A stretch of DNA of 64,000 nucleotides, from contig JAYNQW010000015.1 in the NCBI GenBank assembly GCA_038114465.1, positions 1 to 64,000 on the forward strand. Reading direction: 5' to 3'. A model generated the notes under the pieces. That model saw only the letters and a list, made by a program, of their open reading frames with translations, searched no databases and was not told where the DNA came from. Positions within the stretch are counted from its first letter, which is position 1, and each line of letters begins with the position of its first letter. Position numbers and translations under genes: made by a program. Positions 33,190 through 43,100 of this stretch are shown here, in pieces. The DNA is from CALINB01 sp938045325 (lineage in GTDB: Bacteria > Pseudomonadota > Alphaproteobacteria > Rhodospirillales > CALINB01).

Positions 33190-34212
33190 TCATCCAATAC
33201 GTTCGTCCTGGATCGCTTCTTCGCCGTACACTTCCGGATTGAAAACATTGAAAGGCCGTTCGCCTTTCAAAAACAATTCAATGTTCTTAACCGCGTACAA
33301 GGCCATTTCCTCGCGGGTTTCGCGCGCAGCACTGCCCATGTGCGGCGTGAGCACGACGTTCGGCAGTTCTTTCAGTCCCGGCACCGGACCCGGGTTCGGT
33401 TCGGGCACTTCGGTCAGGTACACATCCAAGCCGGCGCCGCGAATGCGTTTTTCCCGCAGGGCTTTTTCAAGTGCAACTTCGTCAAGCACGGGGCCGCGTG
33501 AGGTATTGATGAGAATGGCGCTCGTTTTCATCATGGAAATCAGCCGTTCGCCGACGAGGCCTTTCGTTTCGTTCGTGAGCAACGGCGTGAGACAGATAAA
33601 TTCCGCCTCCATGAACAAATCTTCGATGGCGCGGAATTCTGCACCGCCAACAGCGAGTTCTTCAGCTTTGCTGAGCCGCGTGCGTTTGGAATAGATAATT
33701 TTCATGTCGCAGGCGGCAGCTTTATAAGCGACCATCTGGCCAATTTCACCCATGCCGACAATGCCCAACGTTTTGCCGAATAACCGCGAGCCCATAAACG
33801 CCATGGACTGGTTTTGCCGCCATTTGCCCTCGCGCAAAAACGTATCGGCTTCCGGCAAACGCCAGGCCGTCGCCATCAGCAAGGCGAACGTGAATTCCGC
33901 CGTTGTTCGCGCCGTCAATTTTGGGTTGCCCGCAACCGGCACGTTCTTTTTCGTACAGGCGGCGAAGTCGACGAACTTTGCCGAGCCGTGCATGGCGCCG
34001 ACGAATTGCAGGGCATTGGCCGCTTCGATCACCTCGGCGTCGTAGGGCACCTCGCCGACCGCATAGAGGATTTCTTTGTCGCGCACGTTTTCGAGCAGGA
34101 CATCCTTCGGGATTTGATGATCCGTATGCGGGTAGGTGGTCACCTCGCCGAGCGTTTCAAGCTTGGCGGCGGCGGCTTCGGGGATGGGCTGGGGGACGAA
34201 TATGCGGGTCAT
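33190..34212 (-). CDS. D-2-hydroxyacid dehydrogenase, NAD(P)-dependent (B)
   Basis: 340 residues. The NAD-binding turn is LFGKTLGIVGMGEIGQMVAYKAAAC; the catalytic residues are R (NTSRGPVLDEVAL), E (DVYLTEVPEPNPGP) and H (VVLTPHMGSAARETREEMA). It resembles glyoxylate/hydroxypyruvate reductases. The protein is similar in plan to the one at 12187 but clearly divergent in sequence (for example an insertion around KRTRLSKAEELAVGGAEF). It is convergent with the FGE-like gene by 7 bp. Confidence 0.9.
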   Translation of the reverse strand: MTRIFVPQPIPEAAAAKLETLGEVTTYPHTDHQIPKDVLLENVRDKEILYAVGEVPYDAEVIEAANALQFVGAMHGSAKFVDFAACTKKNVPVAGNPKLTARTTAEFTFALLMATAWRLPEADTFLREGKWRQNQSMAFMGSRLFGKTLGIVGMGEIGQMVAYKAAACDMKIIYSKRTRLSKAEELAVGGAEFRAIEDLFMEAEFICLTPLLTNETKGLVGERLISMMKTSAILINTSRGPVLDEVALEKALREKRIRGAGLDVYLTEVPEPNPGPVPGLKELPNVVLTPHMGSAARETREEMALYAVKNIELFLKGERPFNVFNPEVYGEEAIQDERIG

Positions 34213-34298
34213 AAAACGGCTACCTATCTGGGATTTATTGAAAAAGCAGGAATTTTGGGCCTGTATATCATGGATTTCGCGTCATAGAGGGGCCAAAG

Positions 34299-34327
34299 TT
34301 GACAGAAAGGGCGCAAATCCGTATGGT
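34299..34327 (+). promoter_or_regulatory. Sigma70-type promoter for the L36 gene
   Basis: -35 TTGACA (34299-34304) with exact consensus, 17-bp spacer (34305-34321), -10 TATGGT (34322-34327). Sixty bp upstream of the L36 start; very strong overall. Confidence 0.7.
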
Positions 34328-34387
34328 CCGCGCCCGAATACAGATGAGCGGCGAAGTGCCGCGATTGAAGGCCAGGAAGAGAAGACG

Positions 34388-34513
34388 ATGAAAATCAAAA
34401 ATTCGCTTAAATCGGCAAAAACGCGCGATAAGGACAACAAGTTGATCCGCCGTCGCGGCCGTGTTTACATCATCAATAAGCGTAACCCGCGGATGAAAAC
34501 CCGCCAGGGGTAA
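34388..34513 (+). CDS. rpmJ: 50S ribosomal protein L36, zinc-free type
   Basis: 41 residues: a basic mini-protein ending RNPRMKTRQG with the central RRRGRVYIINKR core. The Cys-x2-Cys...His ligands of the zinc form of L36 are absent, marking the C-minus paralogue type found in alphaproteobacteria. A GAAGAGAAGACG stretch gives the ribosome site, and it has its own strong promoter and terminator, so it is expressed alone. It binds 23S rRNA in the large subunit. Confidence 0.93.
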   Translation: MKIKNSLKSAKTRDKDNKLIRRRGRVYIINKRNPRMKTRQG

Positions 34514-34541
34514 TCCAAAGTCCTGTCTTCAAGGGTTGAAG

Positions 34542-34559
34542 CCGCGCTCTCGGGCGCGG
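34542..34559 (+). terminator. Terminator of the L36 gene
   Basis: Stem CCGCGC (34542-34547) and GCGCGG (34554-34559) with loop TCTCGG, followed by TTTTGTTTTG: a textbook rho-independent terminator 28 bp after the stop. Confidence 0.85.
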
Positions 34560-34640
34560 TTTTGTTTTGCCCGGCCTTAGCTTAAAATCAAGAAATCGTC
34601 GTTAAATTGGGCCCATAACAAAAGAAGGAGCCGCGCAGGC

Positions 34641-36134
34641 ATGCCCATATCGATGCCCGAGCCGGATCAAAGCGTCATTGCCCGGCGGGCCGACATTATA
34701 AAAGTTATGAGATCGCTCGTCGGGCCCGACAATGTGTTGGAAGATGCCGACGAGTTGCGCGCTTATGAGTCTGATGCGTTGCCCGCTTATACTGCCTTGC
34801 CGCTGATTGTTGTGTTGCCGGAAACAACACAACAGGTTTCCGATATTCTGAAGTACTGCCATGCGAATGACGTGAAAATCGTGCCGCGCGGTTCCGGGAC
34901 GGGCTTGACTGGAGCGACCTTGCCGCTCGCCGATGCAATCACCCTCGCCATGGGTAAGTTTAATAAAATTCTCGACGTCGATTACGACAACCGTTGTGTG
35001 GTCGCGCAGCCCGGCTGCACGAACTTATCCATCACCGACGCGGTTGCCGATAAAGGTTTTTATTATGCACCCGATCCGTCGAGCCAGATCGCGTGTTCCA
35101 TCGGCGGCAACATCGGTACCAACGCGGGCGGCGTGCATTGTCTGAAGTACGGCCTGACCACCAACAACGTGATGGGACTTGAGATCGTCATGATCGATGG
35201 CGAAGTGATCCGAATCGGCGGCAAGCATTTAGACAGCGATGTTTACGATCTCCTCGGCGTGTTGACTGGCGCGGAAGGATTGCTCGGTGTGGTCACGGAA
35301 GTCACGGTGCGGATTTTGCAAAAACCCGAAACCGCTCGCGCCGTTTTGATCGGTTTCGACTCAAGCGAGGCTGCCGGAGAATGTGTTGCCGCTGTGATCG
35401 CCAATGGCATTATTCCGGGCGGTATGGAGATGATGGACAAACCCGCCATTCACGCTGCCGATGATTTTATGAACTGCGGATACCCGCGCGATGTTGAGGC
35501 GCTGTTGATCGTCGAATTGGACGGCCCGGCGGTCGAAGTGGCGTATTTGATCGAACGGGTGGAAAAGATTGCCAAAGACATCGGCGCATCGATGACACAG
35601 ATCAGCCAGAACGAAGAAGAGCGCCAGCGCTTTTGGGCCGGACGCAAGGCGGCATTTCCCGCGGTCGGGCGCATTTCGCCGGATTACTACTGTATGGACG
35701 GCACGATCCCGCGCGGCAAGCTGTCTGTTGTTCTGAAGAAAATCCGCGAATTGGAAGAGAAATACGGCCTCGGTGTCGCCAACGTGTTTCATGCCGGCGA
35801 CGGCAATTTGCATCCGTTGATCCTGTATGATGCGAACAAACCGGGCGAGTTGGAGACCGCCGAAAAGTTCGGGGCGGAAATTCTGAAAGTTTGTGTCGAA
35901 GTCGGTGGCGTGCTGTCCGGCGAACATGGCATCGGTATCGAAAAGCGCGATCTCATGGGAACGATGTTCAACGAAGACGATATGAACCAGCAGCAACGTT
36001 TGAAATGCGCGTTCGATGCCGGTCATTTGCTCAATCCCGGTAAAGTGTACCCGACGCTGCATCGTTGTGCCGAATTAGGCCGGGTGCATGTGCATCGCGG
36101 GCAGCACCGGTTCCCGGATATTCCTCGGTTTTAA
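34641..36134 (+). CDS. glcD: Glycolate oxidase subunit D (FAD-linked)
   Basis: 497 residues, vanillyl-alcohol-oxidase type. The FAD-binding domain is about 45-230 (VPRGSGTGLTGATLPLADAITLAM, SQIACSIGGNIGTNAGGVHCLKYG), the cap and FAD-oxidase C domain follow with NVFHAGDGNLHPLILYD (His and Asp for substrate) and GVLSGEHGIGIEKRD. It oxidises glycolate to glyoxylate together with GlcE and GlcF. GlcD ends immediately before the ATG of GlcE with no gap, so the three subunits form an operon. Shine-Dalgarno AGGAG is 10-12 nt from ATG 34641. Confidence 0.95.
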   Translation: MPISMPEPDQSVIARRADIIKVMRSLVGPDNVLEDADELRAYESDALPAYTALPLIVVLPETTQQVSDILKYCHANDVKIVPRGSGTGLTGATLPLADAITLAMGKFNKILDVDYDNRCVVAQPGCTNLSITDAVADKGFYYAPDPSSQIACSIGGNIGTNAGGVHCLKYGLTTNNVMGLEIVMIDGEVIRIGGKHLDSDVYDLLGVLTGAEGLLGVVTEVTVRILQKPETARAVLIGFDSSEAAGECVAAVIANGIIPGGMEMMDKPAIHAADDFMNCGYPRDVEALLIVELDGPAVEVAYLIERVEKIAKDIGASMTQISQNEEERQRFWAGRKAAFPAVGRISPDYYCMDGTIPRGKLSVVLKKIRELEEKYGLGVANVFHAGDGNLHPLILYDANKPGELETAEKFGAEILKVCVEVGGVLSGEHGIGIEKRDLMGTMFNEDDMNQQQRLKCAFDAGHLLNPGKVYPTLHRCAELGRVHVHRGQHRFPDIPRF

Positions 36135-37373
36135 ATGTCAGAAGCGATCAAGCCCGAAAACGAAGAGCAGTTGCGCGAAGCCATCCAATGGGCGGTTGCC
36201 GAAGAGGCATCCCTTGCGGTGATCGGCAGGGACAGCAAGCGCGCCTTGGGACGGCCCGTCACGGCCAAGCATCAACTTAATATGTCTGCGATTGCGGGGA
36301 TCACGGTTTATCAGCCGGAAGAATTGGTCATGACCGTGAAGGCGGCGACGCCCTTATCCGATATCGAAGCCGCCCTGGCGGAACATGATCAAGAATTGGC
36401 ATTTGAGCCGGTGAATTACGATGGGCTCCTCAATGGCGTTGCGGGCGCCAACCAATCATCAGGAACGATTGGCGGTGTGATCGCGTGCAATCTTTCCGGC
36501 TCCCGCCGTGTCAAAGTCGGGGCGGCGCGTGATCATCTGTTGGGGTTTCACGCTGTATCAGGCCGCGGCGATCTGTTTAAATCCGGCGGCCAAGTCGTGA
36601 AGAACGTCACTGGGTTCGATCTTTCCAAACTGATGGCGGGGTCATTCGGCACCCTCGGCGTGATGACGGAAGTATCGATAAAAGTTTTACCCCTGCCGGA
36701 AAAAATCCGAACGATCTTGATTTTAGGCGCCGATGACGAGAAAGCCATGCAGGTGATGACCGCCGCGTTGCATAGCCCGTATGAGGTCTCGGGTGCCGCG
36801 CACGTCCCGGCGGCAATCACGCCGCGATCTGCTGTTTCCAATATCGCCGATTCCCGCCAAGCGGTTACGGCCATTCGGGTCGAAGGCGTTGCGCCATCGG
36901 TCGAGTCGCGCTGTGAATCGCTGAAAAAATTATTGCAGCCGTTCGGTGCCATCGAAGAACTGCACACGGCGAATTCGAAAACATATTGGCGTGAAACCGG
37001 CAATGTTTTGTTTTTTGCCGGATCGGCGGACCGGAACAAACAGATTTGGAAAATTTCGGTGCCGCCCGCAAGTGCCGCAGGCATTGCCACTCAATTGCGC
37101 CAAGGCCTATCTGGCGAAGTTTATTACGACTGGGGTGGTGGGTTGCTGTGGTTAGCGATTTCACCCGAAACGGATGCCGCGCAGGATGAGGTCCGCGCGG
37201 CCTTGATCAGCGGCGGACACGCGACATTAATTCGCGCCGATGAAGCGGTTCGAAAGCAAGTCGAAGTGTTTCAGCCTCAGCCTGCGCCTTTGGCGGCACT
37301 GTCGGCGCGCGTCAAAGATGCGTTCGATCCGAAACAAATTCTCAATCCGGGCCGAATGGTCGCGGGAGTCTGA
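36135..37373 (+). CDS. glcE: Glycolate oxidase subunit E (FAD-binding)
   Basis: 412 residues of the same FAD-binding fold as GlcD but shorter, with the N-terminal domain about 10-170 (VNYDGLLNGVAGANQSSGTIGGVIACNLSGSRRVKVGAARDHLLGF; SGGQVVKNVTGFDLSKLMAGSFGTLGVMTE) and a degenerate C-terminal domain. It lacks an own substrate-oxidation end, in line with its role as companion in the GlcDEF complex at the membrane. The ATG abuts the GlcD stop, giving translation coupling. Confidence 0.93.
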   Translation: MSEAIKPENEEQLREAIQWAVAEEASLAVIGRDSKRALGRPVTAKHQLNMSAIAGITVYQPEELVMTVKAATPLSDIEAALAEHDQELAFEPVNYDGLLNGVAGANQSSGTIGGVIACNLSGSRRVKVGAARDHLLGFHAVSGRGDLFKSGGQVVKNVTGFDLSKLMAGSFGTLGVMTEVSIKVLPLPEKIRTILILGADDEKAMQVMTAALHSPYEVSGAAHVPAAITPRSAVSNIADSRQAVTAIRVEGVAPSVESRCESLKKLLQPFGAIEELHTANSKTYWRETGNVLFFAGSADRNKQIWKISVPPASAAGIATQLRQGLSGEVYYDWGGGLLWLAISPETDAAQDEVRAALISGGHATLIRADEAVRKQVEVFQPQPAPLAALSARVKDAFDPKQILNPGRMVAGV

Positions 37374-37375
37374 AC

Positions 37376-38680
37376 ATGCGAACGTTTTTTACACCGGCGC
37401 AAATGGCCGATCCGCACATACAGGACATGAACCGGATTCTGCGCACCTGCGTGCATTGCGGCTTTTGTAATTCGACATGTCCGACATATGTCCTCTTGGG
37501 CGATGAGCTTGATAGCCCGCGCGGCCGGATCTATCTCATCAAGGATATGCTCGAACAGGAAAAGCCTGCTTCGGCAAAAGTTACCACCCATCTCGACCGG
37601 TGCCTGTCGTGCTTGTCGTGTACGACCACATGCCCATCGGGTGTGGATTATATGCACCTGATCGATCAAGCGCGGGTGCGGGTCGAAAAAACGTATCGGC
37701 GGCCTTTCTTCGACCGGCTGGTGCGTGGTGTTATGGCGTGCATTTTGCCAAATCCGGCCTTATTTCGCTGGTCGCTTCTTGCGGCGTGGATATTCCGTCC
37801 GCTACGGTTTGCATTTCCCGCACGGTTAAAGGCTATGTTGAACTTAACGCCTTCGACTTTGGCTTCGCCGTCTCCGCTGGACCGCCCGCAAACGTTTTCC
37901 GCCGAAGGTGAAATAGTTAAACGTGTCGCGTTGTTAACGGGGTGTGCACAGCAAGTGTTGGCGCCGTCCATCAACGAAGCGACGGTCCGTCTTTTGACCC
38001 GGCACGGTTGTGAAGTTGTCATTGCCGATGGTGCCGGTTGCTGCGGCGCTTTGGTGCATCACATGGGGCATGAAGAAACCGCCCGTAAACAAGCCCGGGA
38101 CAATATTCTTGCTTGGGAGCGGTTAATGGGCGATGCCCCAGGCGATGATAGGGGGAAGCTTGATGCCATCGTCGTCAATGCCTCGGGTTGCGGCACCATG
38201 CTGAAAGATTACGGCGCTTTGTTCCGCGATGATTATATTTTTGCCGAACGGGCGCAACGAATTGCGTCATTAACATGCGATGTCAGCGAACTTATAAACG
38301 AATTGAATCTTAAGCCGTCAGAGATAAGCGAACCGGTGACGGTGACTTATCAATCAGCCTGCTCGATGCAGCATGGTCAAAAAATTGTAACAATTCCACA
38401 ATCGCTTCTAATCGAAGCCGGATTCAATGTGCGTGAGCCCAAGGAAGCGCATCTGTGTTGTGGTTCGGCGGGAACGTATAATATTCTACAGCCTAAGATT
38501 GCCGACGGGTTGCGCGAACGCAAGGCAACTAATCTTGCAAATACGAATCCCGATGTCGTCGCGACGGGGAACATTGGGTGTATGATGCAACTCGAAAAAT
38601 CTTTGGATGTCCCGATTGTGCACACGGTTGAACTCTTGGATTGGGCAACCGGCGGTCCGAGGCCCGACTGTTTGCGGTAA
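37376..38680 (+). CDS. glcF: Glycolate oxidase iron-sulfur subunit F
   Basis: 434 residues. Two 4Fe-4S clusters sit in the N-terminal part (CVHCGFCNSTCPTY and CLSCLSCTTTCPSG), each with the four-Cys pattern. Two CCG domains follow, with conserved Cys-Cys-Gly at ADGAGCCGALVHHMG and AHLCCGSAGTYNILQP, which bind a special 4Fe-4S cluster as in heterodisulfide reductase D. It passes electrons from GlcD's flavin to quinone in the membrane. Two bp separate it from glcE. Confidence 0.95.
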   Translation: MRTFFTPAQMADPHIQDMNRILRTCVHCGFCNSTCPTYVLLGDELDSPRGRIYLIKDMLEQEKPASAKVTTHLDRCLSCLSCTTTCPSGVDYMHLIDQARVRVEKTYRRPFFDRLVRGVMACILPNPALFRWSLLAAWIFRPLRFAFPARLKAMLNLTPSTLASPSPLDRPQTFSAEGEIVKRVALLTGCAQQVLAPSINEATVRLLTRHGCEVVIADGAGCCGALVHHMGHEETARKQARDNILAWERLMGDAPGDDRGKLDAIVVNASGCGTMLKDYGALFRDDYIFAERAQRIASLTCDVSELINELNLKPSEISEPVTVTYQSACSMQHGQKIVTIPQSLLIEAGFNVREPKEAHLCCGSAGTYNILQPKIADGLRERKATNLANTNPDVVATGNIGCMMQLEKSLDVPIVHTVELLDWATGGPRPDCLR

Positions 38681-38807
38681 AACATCCGTCTCTAAAGTCG
38701 CGGCCTTCTGCCTGAGGTTAAACATTGATCTTGGTCATAGAAATTACGTTTTAGATTGCCTTTTATTCAGCACTCGGTTTGTTCCAATGGTGTAAGAGCA
38801 ATTAACG

Positions 38808-40022
38808 ATGAATGATGTCACACATTCAATACCTGCCTTTGCCATGCTGGTCGGCATTCTTATCATGCTGTCGATCCTTTTGCGGAAGTGGTTTGCCCGC
38901 ACGTCCATTCCATCGCTGATCGGTTTTTTATTTGTCGGGTTTTTGCTGCGTCTTGCCGATGCGCGCTGGAAGATTATCGATTCCAAAGGTGAGACTATTT
39001 TCGAATTTCTAGCCGGCATCGGCATCATTGTTATTCTGTTTCGTGTTGGCCTTGAAAGCAATTTACATAATTTAATTGATAAGCTGCCGCGGGCCGTTCC
39101 GATTTGGATTGGGAATGTTTTGCTCAGCGGCATTCCCGGATTTGCCGTCGCTTATTATGTCCTTGAAATATCGATGGTCCCGAGTTTATTCGTTGCCATA
39201 GCGTTGACGGCAACCAGTATTGCCGTCTCGGTTTCAGTTTGGCAGGAAGTCGGCGCGTTACGTTCTCCGGATGGAGACCTCCTTGTTGATGTGGCTGCCT
39301 TGGATGATATCTCGGGCGTTGCGCTGATGGCCTTGTTGATTGCGCTTGTACCGATTTTGTATACGGGGAATAACTCGGCACTTTTTCCGGCACTACTTGA
39401 GACCAGCGCCATTTTTGTCGGCAAGGCATTGTTGTTCGGCACGTTTTGTTTGCTTTTTGCTCAATACGCCGAAGAACATATCTCGCAATTCATCAAAAGT
39501 ACGCAAGCACCGGATCCAATCCTGTTCGTACTCGGTACAGGCATTGTCATCGCATCGATTGCCGGTTTTTTCGGCTTTCCCTTGGCCATCGGCGCCTTAT
39601 TTGCTGGTTTGGTGTTCAGTCGCGATCCCGAAGTCATTCGTCTCGAAACAATGTTTTTGCCGCTTTATGAATTTTTTATGCCGTTCTTTTTTATCAACAT
39701 CGGCTTGATGATCGACCCTGCCGCCTTGGGTGCGGCATCACAGATCGGCGCGGTTCTCTTGATCGTTGCTATTGTGGGCAAAGTCGTCGGTGCGGGTGTG
39801 CCGGCCCTGTTGAGTACGGGGTTGGCCGGAGCAGCAGCTATTGGCGTCAGTATGGTTCCTCGCGCTGAAATTGCGCTGGTCGTCATGCAGGAAGGCGCAA
39901 AAATGGGGACAGAGGCCATGCCGGATACGGTGTTTGCTGCTATTGTCCTGGTCTCAGCCGTGACATGTATCGTGGCCCCCTTTGTGACGGCGAAGCTGTT
40001 AAAATACAAATCTTATAAATAA
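38808..40022 (+). CDS. Cation:proton antiporter, CPA2 (Kef-type) family
   Basis: 404 residues with about 12 hydrophobic helices, all membrane. Kef-type hallmarks include LPSLIGFLFVGFLLRLADARWK near the start, AGIGIIVILFRVGLESNL and the middle VDVAALDDISGVALMALLIA, where Asp pairs resemble the ion site of NhaA-like antiporters, and VSMVPRAEIALVVMQEGAK near the end. There is no RCK/TrkA nucleotide-binding C-terminus, unlike KefB/C. It should exchange K+ or Na+ for H+ across the inner membrane. It stands alone, after glcF by 127 bp. Confidence 0.87.
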   Translation: MNDVTHSIPAFAMLVGILIMLSILLRKWFARTSIPSLIGFLFVGFLLRLADARWKIIDSKGETIFEFLAGIGIIVILFRVGLESNLHNLIDKLPRAVPIWIGNVLLSGIPGFAVAYYVLEISMVPSLFVAIALTATSIAVSVSVWQEVGALRSPDGDLLVDVAALDDISGVALMALLIALVPILYTGNNSALFPALLETSAIFVGKALLFGTFCLLFAQYAEEHISQFIKSTQAPDPILFVLGTGIVIASIAGFFGFPLAIGALFAGLVFSRDPEVIRLETMFLPLYEFFMPFFFINIGLMIDPAALGAASQIGAVLLIVAIVGKVVGAGVPALLSTGLAGAAAIGVSMVPRAEIALVVMQEGAKMGTEAMPDTVFAAIVLVSAVTCIVAPFVTAKLLKYKSYK

Positions 40023-40172
40023 CCAAAATCAGCCTCAATATTCCGGAAAAGACACTGATTGCTTGGCTGCTGATGAGCGATTAGTATCCGCCCAAGCGCT
40101 GTGCCTGAGGCATCCACCCTTTTGGGATAGCGGCTTTTCCCAGGACGACATAACAAAGCCGGAGTTTTATCC

Positions 40173-43100
40173 GTGAAGAAAATCATTCTAGGCGTCGGTA
40201 TCATTCTTGTATCCCTGCTGGGTGCGATTTTGATTGTTCCGAGTTTTATCGATTGGAACGATTACAAGCCTGAAATTGCCAGTCAGGCGAAAAAAGCGAC
40301 TGGACGCGCTTTATCCATCGAAGGTGATATCCGAATTGCCATTTTACCGACGCCTGCGTTGGTGGCACATAATGTGCGTTTTGCAAATGCCGAAGGGGCG
40401 GCAGATGCACAAATGGCCCAATTCGAATCGGTTGAAGTTCGGATGGCCGTGCAGCCTTTATTGCAAGGCAAGGTGCAGTTTGAAACGATTAAGCTGATTA
40501 AACCAACAATTTCGCTCGAAGTATTGGCGGATGGCCGTAAAAATTGGGAATTTCAAACGCAAGATTCTGCGGCACCGAAAAAACCGGTAACACCGAGCAA
40601 AGCCGGTCAAGCAGGGTCAGCACCGGGCATATCTTTAAGTTTGGATAATGTCATTATTCAAAACGGGAATGTTGTATTTCGCGATGCTAAGGCAAAGACA
40701 ACGGAACGAATTGAAAACATTAATGCCCGTATTGCCGTAGCTTCCTTGATCGGACCGTTTGAAGCGTCGGGTTCATTGCGCGCTAGAGGATTGCCGCTCA
40801 AAATCAATGCGACAGTCGGTAAAATCATTGAAGGCCGGACGGCCTCTATCAACGCAAACCTCGATGTCGCCGGCGGTGCCGCAAAAATTCAAACATCAGG
40901 GGCCCTTACTAACCTAGCCGAGTCACCGACGCTCAAATCAAAAATCTCAGCGGAAGGCAAAAGCCTCGCCGAAGTTATTCACACGGTTGCGAAAACGGGT
41001 GCGCTGCCGGGGCTCATGGGGCAAGCCTTTCGGCTTGAAGCAGATGTAAACGCTTCCGCCGAGTCGTCATCAGTGTCGAATTTAATTATTCGACTTGGCG
41101 ATACTCAGGCCAAAGGTGAAGCGAGCCTAACGACCGATAAAAAAACGAAGCTGCCCAACATTATAGCCAAGCTTAATATCAATCAGTTTGATTTAGATAA
41201 ACTGTTGGCCCTGCCTGATGTTAAGCCGGCGGGCAAAAAAACAGGCAAGAAACAATCTTGGCTATCCATTGGCACGGCGCATGCCGAAACGGCAGCAAAA
41301 AAACAGAAGGTGGAAATTCCATCTAACATACTCGCCTCATTTAATATTGTTTTGGATCGCCTTGTTTATCGGGGTGATGCGATCCGTCAGGCAAAAGCCA
41401 GCATCGAGTTGGCGAATGGTGAGGTGACGATCAGTCAGCTTACGGCACAACTGCCGGGCACGACCGATGTTGCGTTATTCGGGTTTTTAACGGCGAAAAA
41501 CGGAAATCTTAAATTCGATGGCGAAATTGAAGCCGCGGCGAGCAATGTCCGCGGCGTTGCAAAATGGCTGGGCGTGTCCTTACCGGCATTCCCATCCGGC
41601 CGTATGCGCCGGTTGACGTTTGCCGGAAAATTTTCGGCTACCCCCAAAACAGTCGACGTTGCCGGGCTTGATCTTCAATTTGACAGTTCCCGCTTGACTG
41701 GTGCGGCAACGGTTGCCATGCGCCAGCCGGTTGCTTTTGGCGCCAACCTTGTTCTCGACCGGCTGAATTTGGATGCTTATTTAGCTTCCGGTGTTAGGCA
41801 AAAATCGGCCCCTTCAGGCGATAAGGCACCCGCTGCGGGACAATCCAAAGCGGCAAAATCGTCCGACTTAAAGGCACATCCCTTGGCAGCATTAAATGTT
41901 CTAAAAACATTCGATGCCAATGTAAAAGCACATGTGCGTACGTTGGTGTACCGGGGAAATCAAATTAAGGATATCGTCCTCGACGGGACTCTGTTTAACA
42001 ATACATTCGAAATTCGCCGGGCGAGCGTTGCACGCTTTTCAGGCGCTTCATTTAATTTAAAAGGTAAGGTCGAGAAACTAGTCGGGTTGCCGACATTAAA
42101 AGACGTTCATTGGTCGTTAAATGTGCCGAGCCTTCACCGGCTGTTCCGGGCTGCGGGCCTTGAAACACCGGACAATTTACAAAAGATCGGCAAGGTCACG
42201 CTTACCAGCCAAGCAGAGGGCTCCTTATTTAAACCGAAATTAAATTCACGTTTGCAGGCCGCCGGTGCCGATATTCAGCTTGCAGGCACTGTATCGGCTT
42301 TGCCTGTCATTGGCGGTATCGATCTTCGTCTTACCGCCAAGCACAGTAATTTGCAGCGATTGTTACAGGCACTCAATATTGATTATCGGCCAAGCGGCCG
42401 ACTGGGTGCGCTGGATGTGACGGCCGATATTAAAGGCGACGCTGGAAACATCGCTGTGCCGAACCTGAAGGCGAAAATCGGTAAATTGGATATCAACGGC
42501 TCCGTATCCCTGAACTTAAAGGGCACGCGGCCGATGTTGGGTGCCGATTTAACGACTGGCTCCATTGTTATTGACCGATTCTTGCCGGCACAACGTCGCG
42601 CGTCTTTGCGTTTGCATCGTTTTGCGGCCTGGCGTGCACCTCTCTATACCGGTGTGTCCCCTGCGCTGTTGCACAAAGTTGCACGGCGTAAGAGCGGATC
42701 GCAGGGCCGCTGGTCGACCGATCCGATCGATTTGTCCGGATTGCGGGCGCTCGATGCCAATGTCAGTTTGAAAGCCCCCTCTTTAACATTCGATCAATAT
42801 CGTCTGACTAAAGCCGATTTGGTCTTGGCCCTCGCAAATGGCGTACTGCAAACGAAAAAACTTTCCGGTGACTTATATGGCGGTTCGCTGCAAGGCCAAG
42901 CCACGGTCAATGCGTCGAAAACACCACGCGCGAATATTTCTTTAACCGTTAAAAACGCCAACGTCAGCAAAATTGAAAAGGCTTTATCGCGGGGGCGGGC
43001 CAGTCTGGATGTCAATCTTGCAACTGCCGGCGCCAGTGTTGCGGAAATGGTCTCCCACTTAACCGGCAAGGGCAGCTTCGTCCTGGAAGGTCTTGATGTC

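Noticed and set aside
4358..34212. Integrative element or phage island covering the catabolic stretch
   Set aside because: No integrase, transposase, att repeats or phage structural genes, and a tRNA inside it (20813) shows no duplicated 3' end nearby.
35361..36062. 233-residue open frame opposite glcD
   Set aside because: Covered by glcD with its FAD and substrate motifs; no independent evidence for the antisense frame.
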